Origin: Pseudomonas sp. JM0905a
GTDB taxonomy: Bacteria > Pseudomonadota > Gammaproteobacteria > Pseudomonadales > Pseudomonadaceae
Length of the DNA stretch: 64,000 nt
Direction: 5' to 3'
Assembly (NCBI RefSeq): GCF_014700075.1
Contig: NZ_JACXBU010000001.1
Span: forward strand, 434,001-498,000
The notes under the pieces were generated by a model. It worked only from the letters and a program-made list of their open reading frames with translations, made no database searches and was not told where the DNA came from. The stretch's first letter is position 1. Each line of letters opens with the position of its first letter. A program made the translations under genes and the position numbers. Shown one piece after another: positions 29,385 through 38,273 of the stretch.

Positions 29385-30524
29385 ATGATCCCGAGAACCC
29401 TGTTCAGCTCCGATCACGAACTCTTCCGCGACAGCGTGCGCAAGTTTCTCGAGCAGGAGGCGGTGCCCTATCACCACCAGTGGGAGAAGGACGGCCACAT
29501 CGACCGGACTCTGTGGAACAAAGCTGGCGAGGCCGGCATGCTCTGCTCGCATATCCCGGAGGAGTACGGCGGCATGGGCGCTGACTTCCTCTACAGCACG
29601 GTGGTGATCGAGGAGATCGGCCGCCTTGGTTTGACTGGTATTGGCTTTTCCCTGCATTCCGACATCGTTGCGCCCTACATCCTTCACTACGGTTCCGAAG
29701 CGCAGAAACTGAAATACCTGCCCAAGCTGGTCAGCGGCGAGTTGGTGACGGCCATTGCCATGACCGAGCCGGGCGCCGGTTCCGACCTCCAGGGCGTGAA
29801 GACTACCGCTGTGCTGGACGGCGATGAGTACGTCATCAACGGCTCCAAGACCTTCATCACCAATGGTTTCCTGGCCGATCTGGTGATTGTGGTGGCCAAG
29901 ACCGATCCCAAGGCCGGCGCCAAGGGCACCAGCCTGTTCCTGGTGGAAGCGGGCACGCCGGGCTTCGCCAAGGGCAAGCGTCTGGAAAAAGTGGGTATGA
30001 AGGCCCAGGACACCTCCGAGCTGTTCTTCCAGGATGTTCGCGTGCCGAAGGAGAATCTGCTGGGCCAGGCGGGCATGGGATTCGCCTATCTGATGCAAGA
30101 ACTGCCCCAGGAGCGCCTGACGGTGGGCATCGGCGCGTTGTCCTCGGCTGAGGCTGCGCTGAACTGGACCCTGGACTACACCCGCGAGCGCAAGGCGTTC
30201 GGCAAGTCCGTCGCCGAATTCCAGAACACCCGCTTCAAGCTGGCGGAAATGGCTACCGAGATCCAGATAGGCCGTGTATTCGTCGATCGCTGCCTGGAAC
30301 TGCACCTGCAGGGCAAGCTGGATGTGCCCACCGCGGCGATGCTCAAGTATTGGGGCACCGACCTGCAGTGCAAGGTGCTGGACGAATGCGTGCAACTACA
30401 CGGTGGCTACGGCTTCATGTGGGAGTACGCGGTGGCGCGGGCCTGGGCAGATGCGCGCGTGCAGCGGATCTATGCCGGCACCAACGAAATCATGAAGGAG
30501 ATTATCGCCCGCTCCCTGGTGTGA
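29385..30524 (+). CDS. Acyl-CoA dehydrogenase, LCAD type
   Basis: 379-residue flavoenzyme that introduces the alpha-beta double bond in acyl-CoA. The N-terminal helical, middle beta (AIAMTEPGAGSDLQGVKT, FITNG) and C-terminal helical domains are complete. The position of the catalytic glutamate in short/medium-chain enzymes is replaced by alanine (RIYAGTNEIMKE), as in the long-chain (ACADL) and isovaleryl-CoA groups; in those the base lies in helix G, and Glu243 of LPQERL is present here. Overall the C-terminal half reads closest to LCAD (LHGGYGFMWEYAVARA). Substrate length is inferred. Start at ATG 29385, as upstream codons lie in promoter-like DNA. Confidence 0.92.
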   Translation: MIPRTLFSSDHELFRDSVRKFLEQEAVPYHHQWEKDGHIDRTLWNKAGEAGMLCSHIPEEYGGMGADFLYSTVVIEEIGRLGLTGIGFSLHSDIVAPYILHYGSEAQKLKYLPKLVSGELVTAIAMTEPGAGSDLQGVKTTAVLDGDEYVINGSKTFITNGFLADLVIVVAKTDPKAGAKGTSLFLVEAGTPGFAKGKRLEKVGMKAQDTSELFFQDVRVPKENLLGQAGMGFAYLMQELPQERLTVGIGALSSAEAALNWTLDYTRERKAFGKSVAEFQNTRFKLAEMATEIQIGRVFVDRCLELHLQGKLDVPTAAMLKYWGTDLQCKVLDECVQLHGGYGFMWEYAVARAWADARVQRIYAGTNEIMKEIIARSLV

Positions 30525-30540
30525 GCCTTCGGCGAATACG

Positions 30541-30574
30541 AGAAGCCCGGCGATTGCCGGGCTTCTGCGTTTTT
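30541..30574 (+). terminator. Terminator of the acyl-CoA dehydrogenase gene
   Basis: AGAAGCCCGG (30541-30550) pairs with CCGGGCTTCT (30557-30566), then GCGTTTTT. The end overlaps the stop of the convergent aldo/keto reductase. Confidence 0.85.
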
Positions 30575-31610
30575 ACGGGGCCGGGTTCGGCTGGTCCTTG
30601 TGGATGGCGGCAATGCCTTCCAGCACGCCTTCCGAAAGCGTCAGCTCGGTACTGCGCAGGTTCGCTTCCAGCTGCCCCAGGGTGGTGGCCCCGATGATGT
30701 TGCTGGTCACGAAGGGTTGCGCGGTCACGAAGGCCAGAGCCATCTGCGCTGGGTCCAGGCCATGTTCGCGAGCCAGTTGGACATAGCGCGAGCAAGCGGA
30801 CTGGGACTGCGGGTTGGTGTAGCGGGTGAAGCGGCTGAACAGGGTGATCCGGGCGTTGGCCGGGCGGGCGCCGTCCTCATACTTGCCGGAGAGCATGCCA
30901 AAGGCCATGGGTGAATAGGCCAGCAAGCCGCACTGCTCGCGCATCGCCACTTCGGCCAGGCCCACCTCGAAGCTGCGGTTGAGCAGGTTGTAAGGGTTCT
31001 GGATGGACACGGCGCGGGGCAGACCGAGTTGCTCGGCCAATTGGAGGAACGTCATCGTACCCCAGGGCGTTTCGTTGGACAGGCCGATGTGGCGGATCTT
31101 GCCGGCTTTCACCTGTTCGCCGAGTACTTCGAGGGTTTCCTGCAGCGGAGTGAATGCTTCGTCCTTGTGCTGATAGCCGAGCTGGCCGAAGAAGTTGGTG
31201 CTGCGTTCGGGCCAATGCAGCTGGTAGAGGTCGATCCAGTCAGTCTGCAGGCGCTTGAGGCTGGCATCCAGGGCGGCGGTGATGTGCTGGCGGTTGTGCT
31301 TCAGATTGCCGCCGCGGATATGGCTGATGCCGTTGCCGGGGCCGGCGACCTTGCTCGCCAGGACCCAGTCGGCGCGGTCGCGGTGCTTGGCGAACCAGTT
31401 GCCGATGATGGTTTCTGTGGCGCTGTAGGTTTCGGCGCGTGGCGGCACCGGATACATCTCGGCGGTATCCATGAAGTTGATACCGTAGGCCTTGGCACGC
31501 TCGATCTGGGCAAAGGCTTCGCTCTCGGTGTTCTGCTCGCCCCAGGTCATCGTCCCCAGGCAAAGGCTGCTGACCTTGAGGTCGGAGCGGCCAAGTTGGC
31601 GGTATTCCAT
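30573..31610 (-). CDS. Aldo/keto reductase (Tas family)
   Basis: 345-residue NADPH-dependent TIM-barrel oxidoreductase. The catalytic tetrad is Asp48 and Tyr53 (MDTAEMYPVPPR), Lys87 (ASKVAG) and His132 (LYQLHWPERS). The long insertion after the tyrosine and the EYRQLGRSDLKVSSLCLGTM start match Tas/YajO-like enzymes. Physiological substrate unknown. The start is ATG 31610, preceded by AGGAGGCAGCG on the minus strand; longer in-frame sequence upstream crosses a small tandem repeat and the rplM promoter and is rejected. Confidence 0.9.
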   Translation of the reverse strand: MEYRQLGRSDLKVSSLCLGTMTWGEQNTESEAFAQIERAKAYGINFMDTAEMYPVPPRAETYSATETIIGNWFAKHRDRADWVLASKVAGPGNGISHIRGGNLKHNRQHITAALDASLKRLQTDWIDLYQLHWPERSTNFFGQLGYQHKDEAFTPLQETLEVLGEQVKAGKIRHIGLSNETPWGTMTFLQLAEQLGLPRAVSIQNPYNLLNRSFEVGLAEVAMREQCGLLAYSPMAFGMLSGKYEDGARPANARITLFSRFTRYTNPQSQSACSRYVQLAREHGLDPAQMALAFVTAQPFVTSNIIGATTLGQLEANLRSTELTLSEGVLEGIAAIHKDQPNPAP

Positions 31611-31697
31611 CGCTGCCTCCTGCGTCTTCGATAAAGAACGCATGAAATCAGGTTGAAATTTTTCCTGCAATCGGCATAATTCCGCGGCTTTCTTTGC

Positions 31698-31744
31698 GGG
31701 GATGCCTAGCCTGCGAAGATTGAAGGTGGGGATGCCTAGCCTGC
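31698..31744. repeat. Two-copy direct repeat with 30-base period
   Basis: GGGGATGCCTAGCCTGC occurs at 31698-31714 and again at 31728-31744, in the gap between the aldo/keto reductase and rplM, close to where the reductase promoter should be. Confidence 0.8.
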
Positions 31745-31816
31745 CGAAAACCCTTTTGCCGTAGCGGACGCGCTGACCCGAGCCCCCGATAGCGTCTGTT
31801 TCCGGCTGTCCCTGAC

Positions 31817-31845
31817 TTGTCAGGGCGAGCACTATTCAGTAAGAT
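31817..31845 (+). promoter_or_regulatory. Candidate rplM-rpsI promoter
   Basis: TTGTCA (31817-31822), a 17-base spacer and TAAGAT (31840-31845) lie about 40 bases before rplM. The short leader contains TCAGGG/CCCTGA (31860-31865/31870-31875), a small hairpin that could serve ribosomal-protein feedback, though this is speculation. Confidence 0.6.
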
Positions 31846-31886
31846 CCGCCGTCTTATTTTCAGGGCGGCCCCTGAGGCTATAGCGA

Positions 31887-32315
31887 ATGAAGACTTTTAC
31901 TGCAAAACCGGAAACTGTTAAGCGCGACTGGTACGTCGTCGACGCTGCAGGTCAGACCCTGGGTCGTCTGGCCACCGAAATTGCCAGCCGTCTGCGTGGC
32001 AAGCACAAGCCCGAATACACCCCTCACGTTGACACCGGCGACTATATCGTCGTGATCAATGCCGAGCAGGTTCGTGTCACCGGTGCCAAGACCACCGACA
32101 AGATGTACTACTCGCACTCCGGCTTCCCGGGTGGCATCAAGGAAATCAACTTCGAGAAGCTGATTGCCAAGGCCCCTGAGCGCGTGATCGAGACCGCGGT
32201 AAAAGGCATGCTGCCGAAGAATCCGCTGGGCCGCGACATGTATCGCAAGCTGAAGGTGTACAAGGGTGCTGTTCACCCGCACACCGCTCAGCAGCCCCAA
32301 GAACTGAAGATTTAA
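31887..32315 (+). CDS. rplM: 50S ribosomal protein L13
   Basis: 142-residue large-subunit protein, an early assembly protein binding 23S r[23 protein letters not shown] and the conserved [15 protein letters not shown] segment identify it; length equals the bacterial norm. rpsI follows after 15 bases, the universal rplM-rpsI operon. Confidence 0.98.
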   Translation: MKTFTAKPETVKRDWYVVDAAGQTLGRLATEIASRLRGKHKPEYTPHVDTGDYIVVINAEQVRVTGAKTTDKMYYSHSGFPGGIKEINFEKLIAKAPERVIETAVKGMLPKNPLGRDMYRKLKVYKGAVHPHTAQQPQELKI

Positions 32316-32330
32316 CGGGATAAGTTCATT

Positions 32331-32723
32331 ATGTCGGCGACTCAAAACTACGGCACCGGCCGTCGTAAGACTGCTACCGCTCGCGTCTTCCTGCGTCCGG
32401 GCACTGGCAAGATCTCCATCAACAACCGCAGCCTGGATACCTTCTTTGGCCGCGAAACTGCTCGCATGGTCGTGCGTCAGCCTCTGGAGCTGACCGAAAC
32501 CGTCGAGAAGTTCGATATCTACGTTACCGTCGTTGGCGGTGGTGTAAGCGGTCAGGCCGGTGCTATCCGCCACGGCATCACTCGCGCCCTGATCGAATAC
32601 GACGAGACCCTGCGCAGCCCGCTGCGTAAGGCCGGCTACGTAACTCGCGATGCTCGCGAAGTTGAACGTAAGAAAGTCGGTCTGCGTAAAGCGCGTAAGC
32701 GTCCGCAGTACTCCAAGCGTTAA
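32331..32723 (+). CDS. rpsI: 30S ribosomal protein S9
   Basis: 130-residue small-subunit protein whose basic C-terminal tail ([10 protein letters not shown]) reaches the P-site tRNA. The N-terminal [19 protein letters not shown] and [15 protein letters not shown] motifs are intact. It is the second gene of the rplM operon and is followed by a terminator. Confidence 0.98.
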   Translation: MSATQNYGTGRRKTATARVFLRPGTGKISINNRSLDTFFGRETARMVVRQPLELTETVEKFDIYVTVVGGGVSGQAGAIRHGITRALIEYDETLRSPLRKAGYVTRDAREVERKKVGLRKARKRPQYSKR

Positions 32724-32735
32724 TCCGACGCTTGC

Positions 32736-32773
32736 AAAAAACGCCCAGTTTCTTCGGAGCTGGGCGTTTTTTT
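32736..32773 (+). terminator. Terminator of rplM-rpsI
   Basis: AAAACGCCCAG pairs with CTGGGCGTTTT around a TTTCTTCGGAG loop, followed by further Ts. Confidence 0.9.
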
Positions 32774-32977
32774 ATGCGCAAAGAATTGCGTCCTGCGACA
32801 GCTTGTCGCACGCACGGATCCCCCGCCAATCAAGGCTTTCGGGTCATTTGTATCCGGCTATTACCTTGTCAGCAAAGGGGGTTTTCTTTACCATTTGGCG
32901 AATTTTTTGCGCGGCTCGATTTTTTACTTAGTAGAGGCCTGAACAACAGGCCACAGAAGCTGATGGGAGACGACTGA

Positions 32978-33571
32978 ATGAGCAATGACGGCGTGAATGC
33001 AGGCCGGCGTCGCTTCCTCGTAGCGGCCACGTCCGTGGTCGGTGCTGCGGGAGCGGTGGGGGCTGCGGTCCCGTTCGTGGGGTCATGGCTGCCCAGTGCC
33101 AAGGCCAAGGCCGCGGGTGCACCGGTCAAGGTGAATATAAGCAAGGTCGAAGCGGGCCAGCAGATCATTGCCGAATGGCGTGGTCAGCCGGTGTTCATCG
33201 TGCGTCGTACCGAGGAAATCCTGGCTAACCTGCCGAAGATCCACGACCGCATGGCCGACCCGGAGTCCAAGGCTTCGGTGCAGCCGACCTACGTGGACCC
33301 GGTCAGCCGCTCGATCAAGCCGGAAATCCTGGTGCTGGTCGGCATCTGCACCCACCTGGGCTGCTCGCCGTCTTTCCGCCCGGAAGTTGCCCCGGCTGAC
33401 CTGGGCGCCGAGTGGGTTGGTGGCTACTTCTGCCCCTGCCATGGCTCCCGCTATGACCTCGCCGGCCGTGTCTACAAGGCGCAACCCGCGCCGATCAACC
33501 TGCCGGTGCCGCCGTACTCGTATGAGACGGATGACGTCATCGTCGTCGGTGTGGACCAGGAGAAGGCCTGA
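32978..33571 (+). CDS. petA: Ubiquinol-cytochrome c reductase iron-sulfur (Rieske) subunit
   Basis: 197-residue Rieske protein of the cytochrome bc1 complex. A twin-arginine type N-terminus (GRRRFLVAATSVVGAAGAVG) doubles as the membrane anchor. The 2Fe-2S ligands are in CTHLGCSP (Cys124, His126) and CPCHGSRYD (Cys152, His155), with the disulfide cysteines between. It hands electrons from ubiquinol to cytochrome c1. Its stop overlaps the petB start (TGATG). The 254 bases before it hold the rpsI terminator and an AT-rich stretch (32881-32930) that probably contains the pet promoter. Confidence 0.97.
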   Translation: MSNDGVNAGRRRFLVAATSVVGAAGAVGAAVPFVGSWLPSAKAKAAGAPVKVNISKVEAGQQIIAEWRGQPVFIVRRTEEILANLPKIHDRMADPESKASVQPTYVDPVSRSIKPEILVLVGICTHLGCSPSFRPEVAPADLGAEWVGGYFCPCHGSRYDLAGRVYKAQPAPINLPVPPYSYETDDVIVVGVDQEKA

Positions 33572-34782
33572 TGAGCAAATTCATGGAATGGGTCGATGCG
33601 CGCTTCCCCGCGACCAAGATGTGGGAAGACCATCTGAGCAAGTACTACGCGCCGAAGAACTTCAACTTCTTCTATTTCTTCGGTTCGCTGGCACTGCTGG
33701 TACTAGTCAACCAGATCCTTACCGGTATCTGGCTGACCATGAGCTTCACGCCGTCCGCAGAAGAAGCCTTTGCGTCCGTCGAGTACATCATGCGCGACGT
33801 GGAGTATGGCTGGATCATCCGCTACCTGCACTCCACCGGTGCATCGGCGTTCTTCATCGTTGTCTACCTGCACATGTTCCGCGGCCTGCTTTACGGTTCC
33901 TACCAGAAGCCGCGTGAACTGGTGTGGATCTTCGGCATGCTGATCTACCTCGCCCTGATGGCCGAGGCCTTCATGGGTTACCTGCTGCCCTGGGGCCAGA
34001 TGTCCTACTGGGGTGCTCAGGTGATCATCTCTCTGTTCGGTGCCATCCCGGTTGTAGGCGATGACCTGACTCAGTGGATCCGTGGTGACTACCTGATCTC
34101 CGGTATTACCCTGAACCGCTTCTTCGCCCTGCACGTGATCGCCCTGCCGATCGTCCTGCTCGGTCTGGTCGTGCTGCACATCCTGGCGCTGCACGAAGTG
34201 GGTTCGAACAACCCGGACGGCGTGGACATCAAGAAGAAGAAGGACGAGAACGGTATTCCGCTCGACGGTATCGCGTTCCACCCCTACTACTCCGTGAAAG
34301 ACATCGTCGGCGTAGTGGTGTTCCTCTTCGTGTTCTGCTTCGTGGTGTTCTTCTTCCCGGAAATGGGTGGTTACTTCCTCGAGAAGCCGAACTTCGAACA
34401 GGCCAACCCGTTCAAGACCCCTGAGCACATCGCACCGGTTTGGTACTTCACTCCGTTCTACGCGATCCTCCGTGCGGTACCGGACAAGCTCCTCGGCGTT
34501 ATCGCCATGGGCGCTGCCATTGCCGTGCTGTTCGTGCTGCCGTGGCTGGACCGCAGCCCGGTGAAGTCCATGCGCTACAAAGGCTGGCTGAGCAAGATCT
34601 GGCTGCTGGTGTTCTGCATCTCCTTCATCATCCTGGGTGTACTGGGCGTTCTGGCTCCGACTCCGGGTCGTACGCTGCTGTCCCAGGTCTGCACCATCCT
34701 GTACTTCGCGTACTTCATCCTGATGCCGTTCTACACAAGGATGGAAAAAACCAAACCGGTACCGGAAAGGGTGACAGGCTGA
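33571..34782 (+). CDS. petB: Cytochrome b subunit of the bc1 complex
   Basis: 403-residue inner-membrane protein with eight predicted helices carrying two b-type hemes. The heme-ligand histidines lie in IIRYLHSTGASAFFIVVYLH and FFALHVIALPIVLLGLVVLH, and the quinol-site PEWY-like motif appears as PVWYFTPFYAILRA (PVWY). Single full-length chain, not split b6/subunit IV. Coupled to petA and petC by one-base overlaps. Confidence 0.97.
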   Translation: MSKFMEWVDARFPATKMWEDHLSKYYAPKNFNFFYFFGSLALLVLVNQILTGIWLTMSFTPSAEEAFASVEYIMRDVEYGWIIRYLHSTGASAFFIVVYLHMFRGLLYGSYQKPRELVWIFGMLIYLALMAEAFMGYLLPWGQMSYWGAQVIISLFGAIPVVGDDLTQWIRGDYLISGITLNRFFALHVIALPIVLLGLVVLHILALHEVGSNNPDGVDIKKKKDENGIPLDGIAFHPYYSVKDIVGVVVFLFVFCFVVFFFPEMGGYFLEKPNFEQANPFKTPEHIAPVWYFTPFYAILRAVPDKLLGVIAMGAAIAVLFVLPWLDRSPVKSMRYKGWLSKIWLLVFCISFIILGVLGVLAPTPGRTLLSQVCTILYFAYFILMPFYTRMEKTKPVPERVTG

Positions 34783-35564
34783 TGAAAAAGCTATTTGCTG
34801 CATTTGTTTTCGCTGCGCTGCCGGCTCTTTCCTTCGCCGCTGGCGGTCATGATGTGCATCTGGACAAGGTCGACATCGACCTGACCGACAAGGCTGCCAT
34901 GCAGGATGGCGCGCGTACCTTTGCGAACTACTGCATGGGCTGCCACAGCGCCAAGTTCCAGCGCTATGAGCGTGTGGGCAAGGACCTGGGTATTTCTGAA
35001 GAGCTGATGCTGCAGAACCTGGTCTTCACTGGCGCCAAGATCGGCGACCACATGAAGATCGGCATGCAACCGCAGGACGCCAAGGTATGGTTCGGTGCCG
35101 CGCCGCCGGACCTGACCCTGGTTGCCCGCGTGCGTGGCACCGACTGGCTGTACAGCTACCTGCGTTCCTTCTATGAAGATCCTGCGCGTCCGTGGGGCGT
35201 GAACAACAAGGTCTTCCCGAACGTGGGCATGCCGAACGTGCTGGTCAGCCTGCAGGGCCGTCAGGTCGTTGGTTGCAAGCAGGTTCAAGTGGTTGAGGAC
35301 GGCAAGAAGCAGTTCGATCCGCTGACTGGCGCGCCGCTGACCCATGAGGCCTGCGACCAGCTGACCGTGCTGCCGAAGACCGGCAAGCTGACCGAAGCCG
35401 AATTCGACGAGAAGGTCCAGAACCTGGTGACCTTCCTCGCCTACTCGGCCAACCCGGTCAAGCTGGAAAGCCAGCGCATCGGTACCTACGTCCTGCTGTA
35501 CCTGGCGTTCTTCTTCGTGTTCGCCTACCTGCTCAAGCGTGAGTACTGGAAGGACGTTCACTGA
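34782..35564 (+). CDS. petC: Cytochrome c1 subunit of the bc1 complex
   Basis: 260-residue cytochrome. A signal peptide (KKLFAAFVFAALPALSFAA) is followed by the heme-attachment motif CMGCH at residues 51-55 and, near the C-terminus, a membrane anchor (YVLLYLAFFFVFAYLL). The axial methionine is expected in the middle of the chain. The ATG at 34782 overlaps the petB stop (TGATG); an in-frame reading extending back into petB is rejected because it lacks a signal peptide. Confidence 0.97.
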   Translation: MKKLFAAFVFAALPALSFAAGGHDVHLDKVDIDLTDKAAMQDGARTFANYCMGCHSAKFQRYERVGKDLGISEELMLQNLVFTGAKIGDHMKIGMQPQDAKVWFGAAPPDLTLVARVRGTDWLYSYLRSFYEDPARPWGVNNKVFPNVGMPNVLVSLQGRQVVGCKQVQVVEDGKKQFDPLTGAPLTHEACDQLTVLPKTGKLTEAEFDEKVQNLVTFLAYSANPVKLESQRIGTYVLLYLAFFFVFAYLLKREYWKDVH

Positions 35565-35587
35565 TACGCCGCTGTACCGTTGTCAAA

Positions 35588-35618
35588 GCGCGCGCCCTTA
35601 TAGGGCGCGCGCGTTTTT
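35588..35618 (+). terminator. Terminator of petABC
   Basis: GCGCGCGCCCT and AGGGCGCGCGC pair around a TAT centre, followed by TTTTT. Confidence 0.9.
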
Positions 35619-35651
35619 CTGCCCCTGAATAATCCAAGTGAGGAGGGCGCA

Positions 35652-36269
35652 ATGGCCGTCACCAACAGGCTGGCCTGTTATTCCGACCCTGCCGACCACT
35701 ACTCCCATCGCGTGCGCATCGTGCTCGCCGAGAAGGGGGTCGCCGCCGAGATCATCAACGTCGAGCCGGGCCGTTGCCCGCCCAAGCTGGCCGAGGTGAA
35801 CCCCTATGGCAGTGTCCCGACCCTGGTGGATCGCGATCTGGCTCTCTATGAGTCCACGGTAGTGATGGAATATCTCGAAGAGCGATATCCCCATCCTCCG
35901 CTGCTGCCGGTGTATCCGGTGGCGCGTGCCAATACCCGTCTGCTCATCCATCGCGTGCAGCGTGACTGGTGCACCCTGGTGGATCGCATCCTTGATCCGC
36001 GCAGCAAGGACGCCGACAAGGCGCTGGCACGCAAGGAGCTGCGCGAAAGCCTGACGGGCGTGTCGCCACTCTTTGCGGACAAGCCGTTCTTTCTGAGCGA
36101 AGATTTCAGCCTGGTGGATTGCTGCCTGCTGCCGATTCTCTGGCGCCTTCCCGTGCTGGGCATCGAACTGCCGCGGCCGGCCAAGCCTCTTCTGGATTAC
36201 ATGGAGCGGGCATTTGCCCGTGACTCCTTCCAGGCCAGCCTGTCCGCCGCCGAGCGCGAAATGCGCTGA
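35652..36269 (+). CDS. sspA: Stringent starvation protein A
   Basis: 205-residue GST-fold protein that binds RNA polymerase and modulates transcription in stationary phase and virulence. The N-terminal thioredoxin-like part ([24 protein letters not shown]) and C-terminal helical part ([20 protein letters not shown]) are typical; like other SspA it lacks glutathione-transferase activity by family. GAGGAGGGCGC precedes the ATG. sspB follows after 10 bases. Confidence 0.95.
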   Translation: MAVTNRLACYSDPADHYSHRVRIVLAEKGVAAEIINVEPGRCPPKLAEVNPYGSVPTLVDRDLALYESTVVMEYLEERYPHPPLLPVYPVARANTRLLIHRVQRDWCTLVDRILDPRSKDADKALARKELRESLTGVSPLFADKPFFLSEDFSLVDCCLLPILWRLPVLGIELPRPAKPLLDYMERAFARDSFQASLSAAEREMR

Positions 36270-36279
36270 GGAGACCTAG

Positions 36280-36708
36280 ATGAATTCCAGTCGTCCCTAT
36301 CTGGTCCGCGCGCTGTACGAGTGGATCGTCGACAACAACTGCACGCCGCACCTGCTGGTGAACGCCGAGCATGCCGGCGTGCGTGTTCCGCCGGGCTACG
36401 CCAACGATGGCCAGATCGTGCTCAATGTTTCTCCCAGTGCAGTCCGTCATCTGCACATGGACAACGAAGCGGTGAGTTTCGAAGGGCGTTTCGGTGGCGT
36501 CGCCCACAGCCTCTACATCCCTTCGGCTGCCGTGATGGCGATCTACGCCCGCGAGAATGGCCAAGGCATGGTGTTCGATCTCGAACCACCGCTGCCGGGC
36601 GATGATCCTGAGCCGGAGGGCGATGGGCCTTCCGGTGGTGAGCCGTCGGGATCGGGTGGCGAACCTTCGCGCCCCAGCGGCCGGCCCAGCCTGAAAGTGG
36701 TCAAGTAA
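36280..36708 (+). CDS. sspB: ClpXP adaptor SspB
   Basis: 142-residue adaptor that tethers ssrA-tagged proteins to the ClpXP protease. The folded substrate-binding domain covers about residues 1-110 (RPYLVRALYEWIVDNNCTPHL, then HLHMDNEAVSFEGRFGG). A flexible Gly/Ser/Pro linker and the C-terminal ClpX-binding tail (RPSLKVVK) follow. Second gene of the sspAB operon, ended by a terminator. Confidence 0.96.
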   Translation: MNSSRPYLVRALYEWIVDNNCTPHLLVNAEHAGVRVPPGYANDGQIVLNVSPSAVRHLHMDNEAVSFEGRFGGVAHSLYIPSAAVMAIYARENGQGMVFDLEPPLPGDDPEPEGDGPSGGEPSGSGGEPSRPSGRPSLKVVK

Positions 36709-36709
36709 T

Positions 36710-36739
36710 AAAAAAGGCGATCCTCGGATCGCCTTTTTT
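36710..36739. terminator. Bidirectional terminator between sspB and the BON lipoprotein gene
   Basis: AAAAAGGCGATCC and GGATCGCCTTTTT form a 13-base-pair stem around a TC loop. Confidence 0.9.
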
Positions 36740-36755
36740 GTGCCTGCGGTCGGGG

Positions 36756-37888
<1,133 letters not shown>

Positions 37889-37904
37889 TCAGTGGGGCGA
37901 CCGA

Positions 37905-38273
37905 TCAGGTGTCGAAGGCGTTCTTCAGCCAGGTCAGTCGCGGGGGCGAATCGCCGTCCATTGCATCGACGGCAATCACATCAAATCTACAAGGGTGTTT
38001 TGCCCAGCGGGATTCCTGCTGGAGGAACTGCTGGGCGGCGTATGCCAGTTTCTCGCGCTTGCGGGCATCGACGCTCTCGAGTGCGCCGCCCCATCCGGTA
38101 TGACGCCGGTAGCGGACTTCGGCGAATACTACTGTATCGCCGTCGAGCATGACCAGATCGAGCTCGCCCCGCCGGCACAGCCAGTTCTGGGACAACAGAC
38201 GAAGTCCATTTGCTTCTAGGTGGGCGCGGGCAACGGCCTCTGCCGCTTGCCCGCGGACTCGTCGATCGATCAA
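37905..38273 (-). CDS. yraN: YraN (UPF0102) endonuclease-like protein
   Basis: 122-residue protein of the UPF0102 family with a restriction-endonuclease-like fold. Motifs [37 protein letters not shown] and [19 protein letters not shown] are family hallmarks, with the E...D...ExR catalytic-type pattern. Function is not established. No ATG or GTG exists at the right place: the reading starts most plausibly with TTG at 38273-38271, whose bases overlap the lpoA stop (TTGA). A longer frame to 38492 lies inside lpoA and is rejected. Confidence 0.85.
   Translation of the reverse strand: MIDRRVRGQAAEAVARAHLEANGLRLLSQNWLCRRGELDLVMLDGDTVVFAEVRYRRHTGWGGALESVDARKREKLAYAAQQFLQQESRWAKHPCRFDVIAVDAMDGDSPPRLTWLKNAFDT

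Noticed and set aside
31860-31875. Ribosomal protein L13 autoregulatory leader
   Set aside because: Only a six-base-pair hairpin is visible; not enough to claim a known leader motif.
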